Assembly (NCBI RefSeq): GCF_000455825.1
Contig: NZ_ATAO01000179.1
Coordinates: 1-64,000 of the forward strand
Direction of reading: 5' to 3'
Length of the DNA stretch: 64,000 nucleotides
Source: Microbacterium maritypicum MF109
GTDB lineage: Bacteria; Actinomycetota; Actinomycetes; Actinomycetales; Microbacteriaceae
Part shown: in pieces, positions 53,735-63,210 of the stretch
How positions within the stretch are numbered: the first letter of the stretch is position 1
How the letters are laid out: the number at the start of each line of letters is the position of its first letter
Notes under the pieces: generated by a model
The model's database searches: none
Told to the model about the DNA's origin: nothing
Seen by the model: only the letters and a program-made list of their open reading frames with translations
Program-made: the position numbers and the translations under genes

Positions 53735-55129
53735 TCAGCCCGGGTGCGTCATCGACAGCAGGTCGAGTTTCTCGTCGAGCTGCTCCAGGGTGAGGTCGCC
53801 GCGCTCCACGTAGCCGAGGTCGATCACGGCGTCGCGCACCGTGATGCCCTTGGCGACCGAGTGCTTGGCGATCTTCGCTGCGGCTTCGTAGCCGATGAGC
53901 TTGTTCAGCGGGGTCACGATCGACGGGCTCATGCCCGCGAAGGCAGCGGCACGCTCGACGTTGGCCTGCAGGCCGTCGATCGTCTTGTCCGCGAGAACGC
54001 GCGAGGCGTTCGACAGCAGACGGATCGACTCGAGCACGGCCGTGCCCATGACGGGGATGGCGACGTTGAGCTCGAAGGACCCGGATGCGCCCGCCCAGGC
54101 GACGGTCGCGTCGTTGCCGATCACGCGCGCGCACACCATCAGCACGGCTTCGGGCACGACCGGGTTGACCTTGCCGGGCATGATCGAGGATCCGGGCTGC
54201 AGGTCGGGGATGTGCAGCTCTCCGAGACCCGTGTTGGGGCCGGAGCCCATCCAGCGCAGGTCGTTGTTGATCTTGGTCAGCGAGACCGCGATCGTGCGCA
54301 GGGCGCCGGAGGCCTCGACGAGACCGTCGCGGTTGGCCTGCGCCTCGAAGTGGTCCTTGGCCTCGGTGATCGGCAGCTCGGTCTCCGCTGCCAGCAGCGC
54401 GATGACCTTCTGCGGGAAGCCGAGCGGGGTGTTGATGCCGGTGCCGACTGCGGTGCCGCCGAGCGGGACCTCGGCGACGCGGGGGAGGGCCGACTGCACG
54501 CGCTCGATGCCGAGGCGGATCTGGCGGGCGTAACCGCCGAACTCCTGGCCGAGCGTGACGGGCGTCGCGTCCATGAGGTGCGTGCGACCGGACTTGACCG
54601 CGTCCTTCCACAGCTCCGCCTTTGCCTCGAGGGCGACGGCAAGGTGGTCGAGCGCGGGGATGAGAGTATCGATGAGAGCCTGGGTGACCGCGATGTGCAC
54701 CGAGGTCGGGAACACGTCGTTGGACGACTGCGAGGCGTTCACGTGATCGTTGGGGTGCACCGTCGCGCCGAGGATGCGCGTCGCGAGCGTGGCCAGCACC
54801 TCGTTCATGTTCATGTTCGACGAGGTGCCGGATCCGGTCTGGTACGTGTCGACCGGGAACTCTCCGTCATGGGCGCCGGACGCTACCTGATCGGCGGCCT
54901 GGGCGATGGCGTCGGCGATGGCGCCGTCGAGGGTGCCGAGCTCCTTGTTGGCGAGCGCCGCGGCCTTCTTGATGCGGGCCAGGGCGGCGATCTGCGTCGA
55001 CTCCAGACCCTTGCCCGAGATCGGGAAGTTCTCCACGGCGCGCTGGGTCTGCGCTCCGTACAGTGCGTTCACGGGCACCCGCACCTCACCCATGGTGTCG
55101 TGCTCGATGCGGTAGTCCTGCTCGGTCAT
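53735..55129 (-). CDS. fumC: Class II fumarate hydratase
   Basis: Hydrates fumarate to malate in the TCA cycle. The 464-residue protein has [13 protein letters not shown], the SSNDVFPTS loop, the [19 protein letters not shown] block and the superfamily signature [12 protein letters not shown] with the catalytic serine. Being iron-free, class II enzymes resist oxygen. It starts at the ATG at 55129, which overlaps the stop of the carbonic anhydrase gene (ATGA). It is the last gene of a run xseB-DUF4245-CA-fumC in which each stop overlaps the next start. Confidence 0.97.
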   Translation of the reverse strand: MTEQDYRIEHDTMGEVRVPVNALYGAQTQRAVENFPISGKGLESTQIAALARIKKAAALANKELGTLDGAIADAIAQAADQVASGAHDGEFPVDTYQTGSGTSSNMNMNEVLATLATRILGATVHPNDHVNASQSSNDVFPTSVHIAVTQALIDTLIPALDHLAVALEAKAELWKDAVKSGRTHLMDATPVTLGQEFGGYARQIRLGIERVQSALPRVAEVPLGGTAVGTGINTPLGFPQKVIALLAAETELPITEAKDHFEAQANRDGLVEASGALRTIAVSLTKINNDLRWMGSGPNTGLGELHIPDLQPGSSIMPGKVNPVVPEAVLMVCARVIGNDATVAWAGASGSFELNVAIPVMGTAVLESIRLLSNASRVLADKTIDGLQANVERAAAFAGMSPSIVTPLNKLIGYEAAAKIAKHSVAKGITVRDAVIDLGYVERGDLTLEQLDEKLDLLSMTHPG

Positions 55130-55815
55130 TCCGAACCCTCCTCGGTTGCGGGGTCAGTTCCCTCGGTGGTGACGCCTTCGGCGTCGATTCCGACCGTGAT
55201 GACGGGCACCGCGGTGCCCTCGGCCAGACGGTAGTTGGCGCCGACGATGCCCAGGCGGCCCGCGGAGACGGCGCCGCTGATGATCTCGGACGACTGCAGC
55301 AGGTCGCTCACCGTGTTGCGCAGGTGTTCGATGCCGACGAGCTCCGAGTCGATCTCGGCGACGGTGGTTCCGCCGTTCTCGGCCAGCACCTTCCGCGCCG
55401 CGGGGACGATCGGGGCGATCAGCTTCCAGATGTGCGGCGGCAGGGGAGCGGCGTCGATCGCGGTGCCGTCGATCGCTGCGCGCACGGCGCCGCAGGAGTC
55501 GTGGGCGAGAACGACGATCAGGGGCACTTCGAGCACCGCGACGGCGTATTCGAGGCTCGCGACGATCGACTCGCCGATCACCTGTCCGGCGTTGCGCACC
55601 ACGAACAGGTCGCCGAGGCCGAGGTCGAAGATGATCTCGGCGGCGAGACGCGAGTCCGAGCAGCCGAAGAGCGTCGCGACCGGGTGCTGGGCCGCTGTCA
55701 GATCCTTGCGGCGGGCGACGTCCTGGTTCGGGTGCCGAGGCTCGTCCTGCACGAAACGGCGGTTGCCGTCCTGCATCTGCTTCCAGGCGGCGGTGGGGGT
55801 CAGCGGGTGCGTCAT
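55126..55815 (-). CDS. Beta-class carbonic anhydrase
   Basis: 229-residue zinc enzyme interconverting CO2 and bicarbonate. The zinc ligands are Cys52 with Asp54-Arg56 (GCSDSR), His105 and Cys108 (AHDSCG), the standard C-x-D-x-R ... H-x-x-C pattern. It feeds bicarbonate to carboxylases such as the PEP carboxylase coded earlier in the window, though they are not adjacent. Both ends overlap neighbours by 4 bases, so it is translated with DUF4245 and fumC. A short disordered tail follows residue ~215. Confidence 0.95.
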   Translation of the reverse strand: MTHPLTPTAAWKQMQDGNRRFVQDEPRHPNQDVARRKDLTAAQHPVATLFGCSDSRLAAEIIFDLGLGDLFVVRNAGQVIGESIVASLEYAVAVLEVPLIVVLAHDSCGAVRAAIDGTAIDAAPLPPHIWKLIAPIVPAARKVLAENGGTTVAEIDSELVGIEHLRNTVSDLLQSSEIISGAVSAGRLGIVGANYRLAEGTAVPVITVGIDAEGVTTEGTDPATEEGSE

Positions 55816-56456
55816 GAAGCCTCCGAGATGGTGCGGATCTGCGGAATGAGCGACTCGGCGAGCTCAGCGGTCGAATCCGCCGACCGCGATCCGTAGAGCA
55901 GGATGTAGTCGTCGCCGGCCTGGGTGCCGATGGCGTAGGTGACGTTCGCGTTGGATTCGGCGCTGCCCGGCTTGTAGACGTCCCAGTCGAGTCCGCCGAT
56001 GCGCACCGTGTCGGTGGGGGCGATGCCGTTCAGGCGCTGCGGTGCCCAGGAGGAATCGGCGTCGAACGCCTGCGCGACCTTGATGAAACCACGTTCCTTG
56101 TCGGACTTGGGAGCGAGGGTGACCTCCCACACCACGGTGGCTCCACCCTGCATCTCTGCACCGTTCGCACGCCAGAAGTCGCCGAGCTCGGGGATGAGGA
56201 CAGGGCGGTCCATCGAGGACTCCACACCTTCGGCGACCGCGGCGACGTCGAGGGGCTTCTGCTCGACGGGGGCGCCGCGAGGCACGGCGAAGATGATGAC
56301 GGCGACCACGGCGAGAGTGACCAGCAGCGCGGCGACGAGGTTGCGCACCGTCTGGCTCGATCGGTAGGCCTTGCTGGATGCGGCCTTGCGTGCGGCGGTC
56401 TCGTCCGGAGTCTCGGGGCGGCCGAGTTCGGCGATGATCGGGGGCTGCTTGCTCAT
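55812..56456 (-). CDS. DUF4245 domain protein
   Basis: 214-residue membrane-anchored protein of the actinobacterial DUF4245 family. One helix ([23 protein letters not shown], about residues 37-59) separates a short cytoplasmic part from an extracytoplasmic domain with [41 protein letters not shown] and [11 protein letters not shown]. In Mycobacterium the DUF4245 gene also sits between fum and the xse genes. Function is unknown. It overlaps xseB and the carbonic anhydrase by 4 bases each. Confidence 0.9.
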   Translation of the reverse strand: MSKQPPIIAELGRPETPDETAARKAASSKAYRSSQTVRNLVAALLVTLAVVAVIIFAVPRGAPVEQKPLDVAAVAEGVESSMDRPVLIPELGDFWRANGAEMQGGATVVWEVTLAPKSDKERGFIKVAQAFDADSSWAPQRLNGIAPTDTVRIGGLDWDVYKPGSAESNANVTYAIGTQAGDDYILLYGSRSADSTAELAESLIPQIRTISEAS

Positions 56457-56695
56457 GAATCTCCCGCCGGGGTCTCGGCGTCCGAAGCCGCGGCGCGGGC
56501 GGCATCCAGGCGGCGCTTGGCCCCCAGCAGCCACTCCTCGCAGCGGGCGGCGAGAGCCTCACCGCGTTCCCAGAGGGCGAGGGAGTGCTCGAGCGTCGGG
56601 GAACCCTGCTCGAGTTCGGCCACGACCTTGACCAGCTCGTCACGGGCCGCCTCGAACGACAGCGTGTCCACAGGGGTGTCGTTCAGGGCGCTCAC
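56453..56695 (-). CDS. xseB: Exodeoxyribonuclease VII small subunit
   Basis: 80-residue helical subunit that binds XseA to form the single-strand nuclease. It has the family pattern [45 protein letters not shown] in pieces. TAAGAT (56707-56702) lies 6 bases before the GTG, so an independent leaderless start within the xseA-xseB gap is likely in addition to read-through; GGAGGA between them is too close to be a normal ribosome site. The stop overlaps the DUF4245 start. Confidence 0.95.
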   Translation of the reverse strand: MSALNDTPVDTLSFEAARDELVKVVAELEQGSPTLEHSLALWERGEALAARCEEWLLGAKRRLDAARAAASDAETPAGDS

Positions 56696-56731
56696 TCCTC
56701 CATCTTACGTCGTGTGCCGCGGGTGCTCGGC

Positions 56732-58009
56732 TCAGGCGTCTTCCGCGATCTCACCCTCCGAGCGGGCGCTCAACGAGCCCCGATCGAGGGTGATCGTGAG
56801 CGCGCTCCCGGCCGGCGCGTCGGCGGCGTCACGCAGGATCACGCCGCCGTCGAGATGGGCGATGGCATAGCCCCGGGCCAGCGTCGCCGCGGGGGAGAGC
56901 GCGCGCAGCGACGCGCGGAGCTCACCGGTGCGGCGGCCGGCGTCGTCGAGCTGTCGGTTCACGGCGTCTCGTCCACGTCCGAGCAGCAGCCAGATCTCCT
57001 GGGCGCGGGCGTCGATGATCGGCGCGGGCGAGCGCAGCACGGGGCGCGAGCGCAATTGCTCCAGCTGCGAGATGTCGTGGGTGAGTCGCTGCGTCAGCCG
57101 CGTGGTGGCGCGGGAACGCAGCTGGGCGATGAGCGCACGCTGTTCGCCGACGTCGGGCACGACGCGTTTCGCGGCGTCGGTCGGGGTCGAGGCGCGCAGA
57201 TCGGCCACGTCGTCGAGCAGCGGGTGGTCGTTCTCGTGCCCGATCGCACTCACCACCGGGGTGGAGACCGCGGCGACCGCTCGCACCAGCTTCTCGTCGC
57301 TGAAGCCGAGCAGCGTCTGCGGGTCGCCGCCGCCGCGGGCGATGATGATCACGTCGACCTCGGGGTCGGCGTCGAGTCGAGCGAGGGCCGCGAGCGTGTC
57401 GGGAACGCAGCGGTCGCCCTGCACAGCGGCGTACTCGGTGCGGAAGCGCACCTGCGGCCAGCGCAGTTCGGCATTGCGGTGGACATCCTTCTCGGCGTCG
57501 GACCGCTCACCGGTGATCAGACCGATCACGTGCGGGAGGAACGGCAGGCGCCTCTTCCTGGCCGGGTCGAACAGACCCTCCTGCCGCAGCTGCACGCGGA
57601 GCTTCTCGAGCCGCTCGAGCTGGTCGCCGAGCCCGACGTGCTTCATCGCGGAGACCGCGAAGCTGAAGTCGCCGGCCTTGACGAAGTAATCGGCCTTCAC
57701 TGCGGCGACGACGTGATCACCGACGCCGATGTCGGACGGGATGCGTCCGCGCACGCTCGACCACACCCGGATGGAGATCTGCGCATCGGAGCGGGTGTCC
57801 TTCAATCGCGCGAACACGTTGCCGGCGCGGACGTTCCAGGAGGTGATCTCGCCCTCGACCCAGACGGTGTTCCACCGGGCGATGAAGTCGCGGATGGTCG
57901 CATTCAGACGCGTGACCGAGGTGGGGGCGTCAGCGGTCGAGTCGCGGGGTGCGACGGAATCGGCCGGAGGGGTCTCGCCCTGGCCCGTCGTCGCTTCGAA
58001 GACTGTCAT
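56732..58009 (-). CDS. xseA: Exodeoxyribonuclease VII large subunit
   Basis: 425-residue catalytic subunit that degrades single-stranded DNA in both directions. An N-terminal OB-fold (VWVEGEITSWNVRAGNVFARLKD in parts) precedes the nuclease domain with GLITGERSDAEKDV, DVIIIARGGGDPQTLLGFSDEKLVRAVA and SAIGHENDHPLLD, then a coiled coil. The ATG follows GGGAGCGG and has a normal leader. It is divergent from ispH across 66 bases that hold a perfect palindrome. Confidence 0.96.
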   Translation of the reverse strand: MTVFEATTGQGETPPADSVAPRDSTADAPTSVTRLNATIRDFIARWNTVWVEGEITSWNVRAGNVFARLKDTRSDAQISIRVWSSVRGRIPSDIGVGDHVVAAVKADYFVKAGDFSFAVSAMKHVGLGDQLERLEKLRVQLRQEGLFDPARKRRLPFLPHVIGLITGERSDAEKDVHRNAELRWPQVRFRTEYAAVQGDRCVPDTLAALARLDADPEVDVIIIARGGGDPQTLLGFSDEKLVRAVAAVSTPVVSAIGHENDHPLLDDVADLRASTPTDAAKRVVPDVGEQRALIAQLRSRATTRLTQRLTHDISQLEQLRSRPVLRSPAPIIDARAQEIWLLLGRGRDAVNRQLDDAGRRTGELRASLRALSPAATLARGYAIAHLDGGVILRDAADAPAGSALTITLDRGSLSARSEGEIAEDA

Positions 58010-58045
58010 CCGCTCCCGTTCCGTGCCCCTGAACCTCCCCGGCCG

Positions 58046-58069
58046 CGCACAGCTGTGCGACGGTAGAAT
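58046..58069. promoter_or_regulatory. ispH promoter with a 14-bp perfect palindrome
   Basis: CGCACAGCTGTGCG (58046-58059) is a perfect palindrome only 4 bases before the -10 box TAGAAT (58064-58069), so it fills the promoter spacer. A repressor bound there would block ispH, and possibly xseA on the other side. The start codon follows 6 bases after the -10 box. Confidence 0.55.
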
Positions 58070-58075
58070 TCAAGG

Positions 58076-59155
58076 GTGACTTCGACTGCCGTTCATCTCC
58101 CCGTGCCCCGCCTTCCACGAGTGCGTGCGGCGGCCGGGCGGCTTCAGGATAACCCGGTGGCCGGACACAAGCGCGTTCTGCTCGCCGCACCGCGCGGCTA
58201 TTGCGCCGGCGTCGACCGCGCTGTGGTCGCCGTCGAGAAGGCCCTCGAGCGCTATGGCGCTCCGGTCTACGTGCGCAAGCAGATCGTCCACAACATCCAT
58301 GTCGTGACGGAGCTCGAGGAGAAGGGCGCGATCTTCGTCGAAGAGGTCGACGAGGTCCCCGAGGGCGCTCACGTGGTCTTCAGCGCTCACGGCGTCTCGC
58401 CGGCGGTCGTGAACGCGGCCGCCGATCGCGGACTCCACGCGATCGACGCGACGTGCCCGCTGGTCACGAAGGTGCATCGCGAGGCCGTGCGTTTCGCCCG
58501 GGACGACTTCGAGATCCTGCTCATCGGCCACGACGGCCACGAAGAGGTCGAGGGAACGGCCGGTGAGGCTCCCGAGCATGTGACGGTCGTGAACTCTCCG
58601 GAAGAGGCCGACACGGTCGTCGTGAAGGATCCGAACAAGGTCGTCTGGCTCTCGCAGACCACGCTCTCGGTCGACGAGACGATGGAGACCGTCAACCGCC
58701 TGCGCACTCGTTTCCCCGAGTTGCAGAACCCGCCGTCCGACGACATCTGCTACGCCACGCAGAACCGCCAGGTGGCGATCAAGAAGGTCGCCGCCGGTGC
58801 GGATCTCGTGATCGTCGTGGGCTCGTCGAACTCGTCCAACAGTGTGCGCCTCGTCGAGGTCGCGCTCGAGTACGGGGCGAAGGCCGCTTATCGCGTCGAC
58901 TACGCCGAGGAGATCCAGCAGGAGTGGCTCGACGGCGTCGAGACCGTCGGCGTGACCAGCGGCGCCTCGGTGCCCGAGGTCCTGGTGCGCGAGGTGCTCG
59001 ACGCGATCGGCGACGCCGGTTACCGCGACGTCGAAGAGGTGAAGACGGCAGAGGAGGACCTCATGTTCTCCTTGCCCAAGGAACTGCGTCAGGACGCTGC
59101 GGGACAGCGCGACGCGCGGGCACTCGGCGGTCGTGCATCAGGAGGAGGCGCGTAG
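58076..59155 (+). CDS. ispH: 4-hydroxy-3-methylbut-2-enyl diphosphate reductase
   Basis: Last step of the MEP isoprenoid pathway, making isopentenyl and dimethylallyl diphosphate. The three cluster-binding cysteines are C43 ([11 protein letters not shown]), C127 ([11 protein letters not shown]) and C225 ([10 protein letters not shown]); [14 protein letters not shown] is the diphosphate-binding block. The 359 residues include an N-terminal extension of about 30 residues before [17 protein letters not shown] 6 bases before the GTG marks a leaderless start. Its products feed the cis-prenyltransferase coded 8 kb earlier. Confidence 0.97.
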   Translation: MTSTAVHLPVPRLPRVRAAAGRLQDNPVAGHKRVLLAAPRGYCAGVDRAVVAVEKALERYGAPVYVRKQIVHNIHVVTELEEKGAIFVEEVDEVPEGAHVVFSAHGVSPAVVNAAADRGLHAIDATCPLVTKVHREAVRFARDDFEILLIGHDGHEEVEGTAGEAPEHVTVVNSPEEADTVVVKDPNKVVWLSQTTLSVDETMETVNRLRTRFPELQNPPSDDICYATQNRQVAIKKVAAGADLVIVVGSSNSSNSVRLVEVALEYGAKAAYRVDYAEEIQQEWLDGVETVGVTSGASVPEVLVREVLDAIGDAGYRDVEEVKTAEEDLMFSLPKELRQDAAGQRDARALGGRASGGGA

Positions 59156-59157
59156 CG

Positions 59158-59949
59158 GTGAACGCCGCGGAGGCGGAGCCCACCCTCATCGGGTCGGTGC
59201 AACGCGCTCTGCGGCTGGTCGACATCGTGGCCAACTCTCCTCGTCCTCTTCCGCCCAAGATGCTCGCGGCGATCACCGGTCTGACCCCGGGCACCACCTA
59301 CAACCTGGTGCGCACGCTCGTGCACGAGGGGTATCTCGCGTCGGAACCCGACGGGGTCGTGCTCGGCACCCGGTTTCCGTCTTTCCAGGAGCAGATCAGC
59401 TCGCGGGGCGTGTTCCTCGCCCGCGTGCGCGCGGCGCTCCGCGAGGTGACGGAAGACGTGGGTGCCACGGCTTATCTCTCACGCTTCGACGACGGGGAGA
59501 TGCACCTGGTCGATATCGTCGACGCGGTCCGCAACCCCCGCATCGAACTATGGGTGGGGCTACAGTCGAGCGCCCACGCGACGGCGTTGGGGAAGCAGAT
59601 CCTCGCAGCCCTGCCGGAAGCCGATCGCCTGGACTACCTCTCGAGGCACCGTCTGCCGGAACTCACCCCGCGGACGATCACCGACCGCAGGGCGCTGCTC
59701 ACTCAGCTGGACCGCTCGCCGGGCTGGGCGATCGATCGGGAGGAATACGCCATCGGCGCCACCTGCGTCGCCGTGCCGGTCATCGCGCCGGGGATCACCG
59801 CGTCCCTGGCGATATCGCTGCCGGCGGATCGGGCCGTCGTGGATCGCACGCTCGTCTCGGCTCTACAGCAGACCGCGCGGAAGCTCTCGCTGCAGTTGGG
59901 GGCGGATGCGCTGGACGAGGGGAGCTCCGGAGCGGAGTTCACTATCTGA
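59158..59949 (+). CDS. IclR family transcriptional regulator
   Basis: 263-residue regulator. The winged helix lies at residues ~10-70 (LIGSVQRALRLVDIVANS, then LPPKMLAAITGLTPGTTYNLVRTLVHEGYL), followed by an IclR effector domain (VGLQSSAHATALGKQILAALPEA, WAIDREEYAIGATCVAVPVIAPG, ASLAISLPADR). Only 2 bases separate it from the ispH stop, so it is probably co-transcribed. The GTG at 59158 is 8 bases after GGAGGAGG-type sequence. The effector is unknown; regulation of ispH or of the following small RNA is only a guess. Confidence 0.9.
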   Translation: MNAAEAEPTLIGSVQRALRLVDIVANSPRPLPPKMLAAITGLTPGTTYNLVRTLVHEGYLASEPDGVVLGTRFPSFQEQISSRGVFLARVRAALREVTEDVGATAYLSRFDDGEMHLVDIVDAVRNPRIELWVGLQSSAHATALGKQILAALPEADRLDYLSRHRLPELTPRTITDRRALLTQLDRSPGWAIDREEYAIGATCVAVPVIAPGITASLAISLPADRAVVDRTLVSALQQTARKLSLQLGADALDEGSSGAEFTI

Positions 59950-59995
59950 AGTACGACCCCTGGTATTGCGGCATGCGTTTTCCTACTATGGGGAG

Positions 59996-60133
59996 AGTAG
60001 CGGCATACATGAACGCTACTGATCGCCTTCAGCGTCCCCAGCGCTGGCGATCAATCTGGATGAGGAGCGTCCCCAGTGCTCCACGTCCGCGGCCCCGAGA
60101 AGTCCCCACTTCTCCGGGGCCGCTATCGTTTCC
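59996..60133 (+). ncRNA. Candidate small RNA with three C-loop hairpins
   Basis: This gap codes for no protein but folds from end to end. TACTAT (59984-59989) is a good -10 box. The RNA would begin with AGTAGCG/CGCTACT (59996-60002, 60014-60020). Hairpin 1: GATCGCC/GGCGATC plus AGCG/CGCT, loop TCCCCAG (60021-60052). Hairpin 2: GGAGC/GCTCC with GTCCCCAGT loop (60064-60082). Hairpin 3: GCGGCCCC-GAGAAGT / ACTTCTC-C-GGGGCCGC with loop CCCC (60089-60123), followed by TATCGTTT, a terminator-like end. C-rich loops recall the actinobacterial 6C RNA, though that has longer C-runs. Confidence 0.6.
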
Positions 60134-60196
60134 AGCGCGCGGTCCCGCGGCGATCGGCTGTGAACCGGCCAGAGGTGGGGCCGTTAGCATGGCGAG

Positions 60197-60736
60197 ATGA
60201 GTGAAGAACGGCCCCGGTACGGCGAAATCGCGACTCCCGAGGAGCAGCGACGAGCGGCCGGTCTGCCGCCGCTCGAAGACGTGGTGATCGCACCGCCCAC
60301 GACGCCCCTGCCGCCTGCTCCACAGGCAGGTCCTTCGACGAGTGATCCCGCGACGAAGCGATCGCACCCTCTCGATCGTTTTGCGACGATCGCGATGCTC
60401 GCCTACGGGCTGATCAACATCGTCGTCACCGGTCTGTCCTACCTCGACCTGCCCACGGTCATGAACCAGACGATGAAGGTCCTCGGCATCGAAGGGGAGT
60501 TCACGAACTTCGCGCAGGGGAAGACCTGGGGGACGATCGCCGCGATCGTGCTCGCGGTCGGATGGTCTGTCACCGCCGCGCTCTCGATCCGTCGCCTGCG
60601 TCGAGGACGGATCACCTGGTGGCTCCCGATCGTCGGCGCAATCATCACGATGGGCGTGGTGTCGATCTGCATCGCGGTGCCGATGATGAGCGATCCGGCG
60701 TTCGTCGCCCACCTCGAGCAGATGACGGCTCCCTGA
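60197..60736 (+). CDS. DUF6264 family membrane protein
   Basis: 179-residue protein resembling the Microbacteriaceae DUF6264 family. A cytoplasmic Pro-rich N-terminus (YGEIATPEEQRRAAGLPP) of ~55 residues leads to about three membrane helices (FATIAMLAYGLINIVVTGLSYL, TWGTIAAIVLAVGWSVTAALSI, WWLPIVGAIITMGVVSICIAVPM). Function is unknown. TAGCAT at 60185-60190 lies 6 bases before the ATG, a leaderless start. A strong terminator follows. Confidence 0.8.
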   Translation: MSEERPRYGEIATPEEQRRAAGLPPLEDVVIAPPTTPLPPAPQAGPSTSDPATKRSHPLDRFATIAMLAYGLINIVVTGLSYLDLPTVMNQTMKVLGIEGEFTNFAQGKTWGTIAAIVLAVGWSVTAALSIRRLRRGRITWWLPIVGAIITMGVVSICIAVPMMSDPAFVAHLEQMTAP

Positions 60737-60779
60737 CCTCATCCCGTCGGCGTCGACGCACGACGCCCCTCGGCTACGA

Positions 60780-60813
60780 AGAAGGGGCCCGGCAGGAATG
60801 CCGGGCCCCTTCT
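60780..60813. terminator. Bidirectional terminator between DUF6264 and fba
   Basis: AGAAGGGGCCCGGCA (60780-60794) and TGCCGGGCCCCTTCT (60799-60813) form a perfect 15-bp stem with a GGAA tetraloop, between two convergent genes. Confidence 0.92.
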
Positions 60814-60829
60814 CTCGTCTCGCGACCGA

Positions 60830-61858
60830 TCAGCTCTGGGACTGGCCGTACGAGCCGAGCTGACGGGTCGACTCGACCACGCGGGCAGCCATCGCCGACT
60901 CGGCGATCTTTCCCCAGGCGCGCGGGTCGTACTGCTTCTTGTTCCCGACCTCGCCGTCGACCTTGAGGACGCCGTCGTAGTTCTTGAACATGTAGTCGGC
61001 GATCGCACGCGTGTAGGCGTACTGCGTGTCGGTGTCGATGTTCATCTTGATCACGCCGTTGGCGACCGCGAGGGCGATCTCCTCATCGGTGGAACCCGAT
61101 CCGCCGTGGAACACCAGGTCGAGCGGCTTGGCGCCGGTGTTGTACTTGGCGGCGACCTCGGCCTGGATCTCGCCGAGGAGCTCCGGGCGCAGCTTCACTC
61201 CACCGGGCTTGTACACGCCGTGCACGTTGCCGAAGGTGAGGGCGGCGATGTAGCGGCCCTGCTCGCCGAGGCCCAGCGCCTGGACGGCCTGGTCGACATC
61301 GGCGAAGGTCGTGTAGAGGGCTTCGTTCGAGCCTTCGTGCTGCACGCCGTCCTCTTCGCCGCCGACGACGCCGATCTCGACCTCGAGGATGGCGTTGATG
61401 TTCTTCATGCGGGGGAGCAGGTCCTTCGCGATCTCGATGTTCTCCGCGAGGGGAACTGCCGAGCCGTCCCACATGTGGGACTGGAAGATCGGGTTGCGAC
61501 CGGCCTTGACCTCTTCTTCGGACGCGGCGATGAGCGGCTCGACGAAGCCCGCGAGCGCATCCTTCGGGCAGTGATCCGTGTGCAGTGCGACGGTGATCGG
61601 GTAGTTCTTCGCGACCTCGGTGGCGAAGCGGGCGAACGCGAGGGCGCCCGTGGCGCGGGCCTTCACCGTGTGGCCGGCGAAGTAGTCGGCTCCACCCGTG
61701 GTGACCTGGATGATGCCGTCGGAGCCGGCTTCGGTCAGCCCCTGGAGGACGGAGTTGATCGTCTGCGAGCTGGAGACGTTGAATGCGGGGTACGCGAAGC
61801 CGCCGGCCTTCGCGCGGTCGAGCATTTCGGCGTACTGATCCGGGGTGGCGACGGGCAT
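60830..61858 (-). CDS. fba: Class II fructose-bisphosphate aldolase
   Basis: Zinc-dependent aldolase cleaving or forming fructose 1,6-bisphosphate. The 342 residues carry YPAFNVSSSQTINSVL, the metal-site ALHTDHCPKD (D95, H96), ILEVEIGVVGGEEDGV, ALTFGNVHGVYKPG and the phosphate-binding FHGGSGS, followed by KMNIDTDTQYAY. The start at 61858 is set by AGGAG 6 bases upstream; a longer frame adds 13 unlike residues. A TAGAGT box lies about 35 bases upstream. It is divergent from glpX, which catalyses the opposite direction at the next step. Confidence 0.97.
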   Translation of the reverse strand: MPVATPDQYAEMLDRAKAGGFAYPAFNVSSSQTINSVLQGLTEAGSDGIIQVTTGGADYFAGHTVKARATGALAFARFATEVAKNYPITVALHTDHCPKDALAGFVEPLIAASEEEVKAGRNPIFQSHMWDGSAVPLAENIEIAKDLLPRMKNINAILEVEIGVVGGEEDGVQHEGSNEALYTTFADVDQAVQALGLGEQGRYIAALTFGNVHGVYKPGGVKLRPELLGEIQAEVAAKYNTGAKPLDLVFHGGSGSTDEEIALAVANGVIKMNIDTDTQYAYTRAIADYMFKNYDGVLKVDGEVGNKKQYDPRAWGKIAESAMAARVVESTRQLGSYGQSQS

Positions 61859-62043
61859 GAGAACTCCTGCGATAGGGGAAGCCGGGACAGCTGCCACTCT
61901 ATCGGGGCGTGTGGGCCTCTACCGCAGTCATGACCTCCAGTGCGCAAGACCGCTTCTGCTTCCTTGTTAAGAATCGCGAATCCTTCGCGGGATACGGGCC
62001 GAAAGGGGCCGGATTCGGACCCGTCGGTGGCTAGGCTGACCGC

Positions 62044-63030
62044 ATGGTGAGTCTGACAGCGGATCTGAGCCCTCTTCGTCCCGACCGTAACCTCGCGATG
62101 GAGCTGGTGCGTGCGACGGAGGCCGCGGCGATCCGCGCGGTGCCGTTCATCGGCCGCGGTGCCAAGGAGGCGGCGGACGGTGCGGCTGTCGATGCCATGC
62201 GCGCCTTCCTCGGCACGGTCGACTTCCAGGGCCGCGTCGTCATCGGCGAGGGGGAGAAGGACAACGCCCCGATGCTCTTCAACGGCGAGGTGGTGGGCAC
62301 GGGCCGCGGACCTCTGTGCGACATCGCGGTCGACCCCATCGACGGAACCTCTCTCACGGCCGCCGGTCGGCAGAACGCCCTCTCCGTGATCGCCGTCTCG
62401 GATCGTGGCACGATGCTCGACGCCTCGACCGTCTTCTACATGGACAAGCTCGTCACGGGCCCGGCAGGTGTCGGGGTCGTCGATATCCGTCTGCCGATCG
62501 GTGAGAACATCCGCAAGCTCGCGGGTGCGCTCGACAAGCCGGTCGACGAGATCGTCGTCTCGGTGCTGAACCGCCCGCGTCACGAGCAGCTGATCCAGGA
62601 GATCCGCGACGCCGGCGCCGGCACCCGTCTGATGAGCGACGGTGATGTCGCCGGTGGCATCAACGCCGCCCGTCACGATGCGCGCACCGACATGTGCGTC
62701 GGGGTCGGCGGCAGTCCGGAGGGCATCGTCACGGCGTGTGCGATCAAGGCTCTCGGCGGGCACATCCAGGGTCGCCTCTGGCCCCGCGACGATGACGAGC
62801 GTCAGCGCGGCATCGACGCCGGACTCGACATGGACAAGGTCTACGAGGCGGATGACCTGGTGCAGGGGAACAACACGATCTTCGTCGCGACCGGTGTCAC
62901 CGACGGGCAGCTCGTCGCCGGCGTCCGTCGCGAACGCGGCTACGTCTACACCGAGAGCGTCGTGCTCCGCGGGGCATCCGGAACCCTTCGGCGCATCGCA
63001 TCGGAGCACCTCGTCTCGAAGTGGCTCTGA
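62044..63030 (+). CDS. glpX: Class II fructose-1,6-bisphosphatase
   Basis: Gluconeogenic phosphatase releasing fructose 6-phosphate. The 328-residue protein has the GlpX blocks GRGAKEAADGAAVDAMR, VVIGEGEKDNAPML, the metal site VDPIDGTSLTAAG, LNRPRHEQLIQEIRDAGAG and GVGGSPEGIVTACAIKALGG. Mycobacterial and other actinobacterial gluconeogenesis depends on this type. TAGGCT at 62032-62037 lies 6 bases before the ATG, a leaderless start. In Mycobacterium glpX lies next to fum; here it is 7 kb away beside fba. Confidence 0.97.
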   Translation: MVSLTADLSPLRPDRNLAMELVRATEAAAIRAVPFIGRGAKEAADGAAVDAMRAFLGTVDFQGRVVIGEGEKDNAPMLFNGEVVGTGRGPLCDIAVDPIDGTSLTAAGRQNALSVIAVSDRGTMLDASTVFYMDKLVTGPAGVGVVDIRLPIGENIRKLAGALDKPVDEIVVSVLNRPRHEQLIQEIRDAGAGTRLMSDGDVAGGINAARHDARTDMCVGVGGSPEGIVTACAIKALGGHIQGRLWPRDDDERQRGIDAGLDMDKVYEADDLVQGNNTIFVATGVTDGQLVAGVRRERGYVYTESVVLRGASGTLRRIASEHLVSKWL

Positions 63031-63210
63031 TCGTTCGGGAGCCTGCCTTCACGTGATCGTCGGCCGGGGAACCGGTGGCATCGTTATCGAGCCGGTATCG
63101 CCCGGCAGGGGCACGATCCACGGTTCTCCGGGGCGCCGTGTCACAATTGTCACTGGGTTTGTCGCCGTCGACGGAGCCGCCAGGCACCGCAGGCACAGGA
63201 GGGCGAACAG

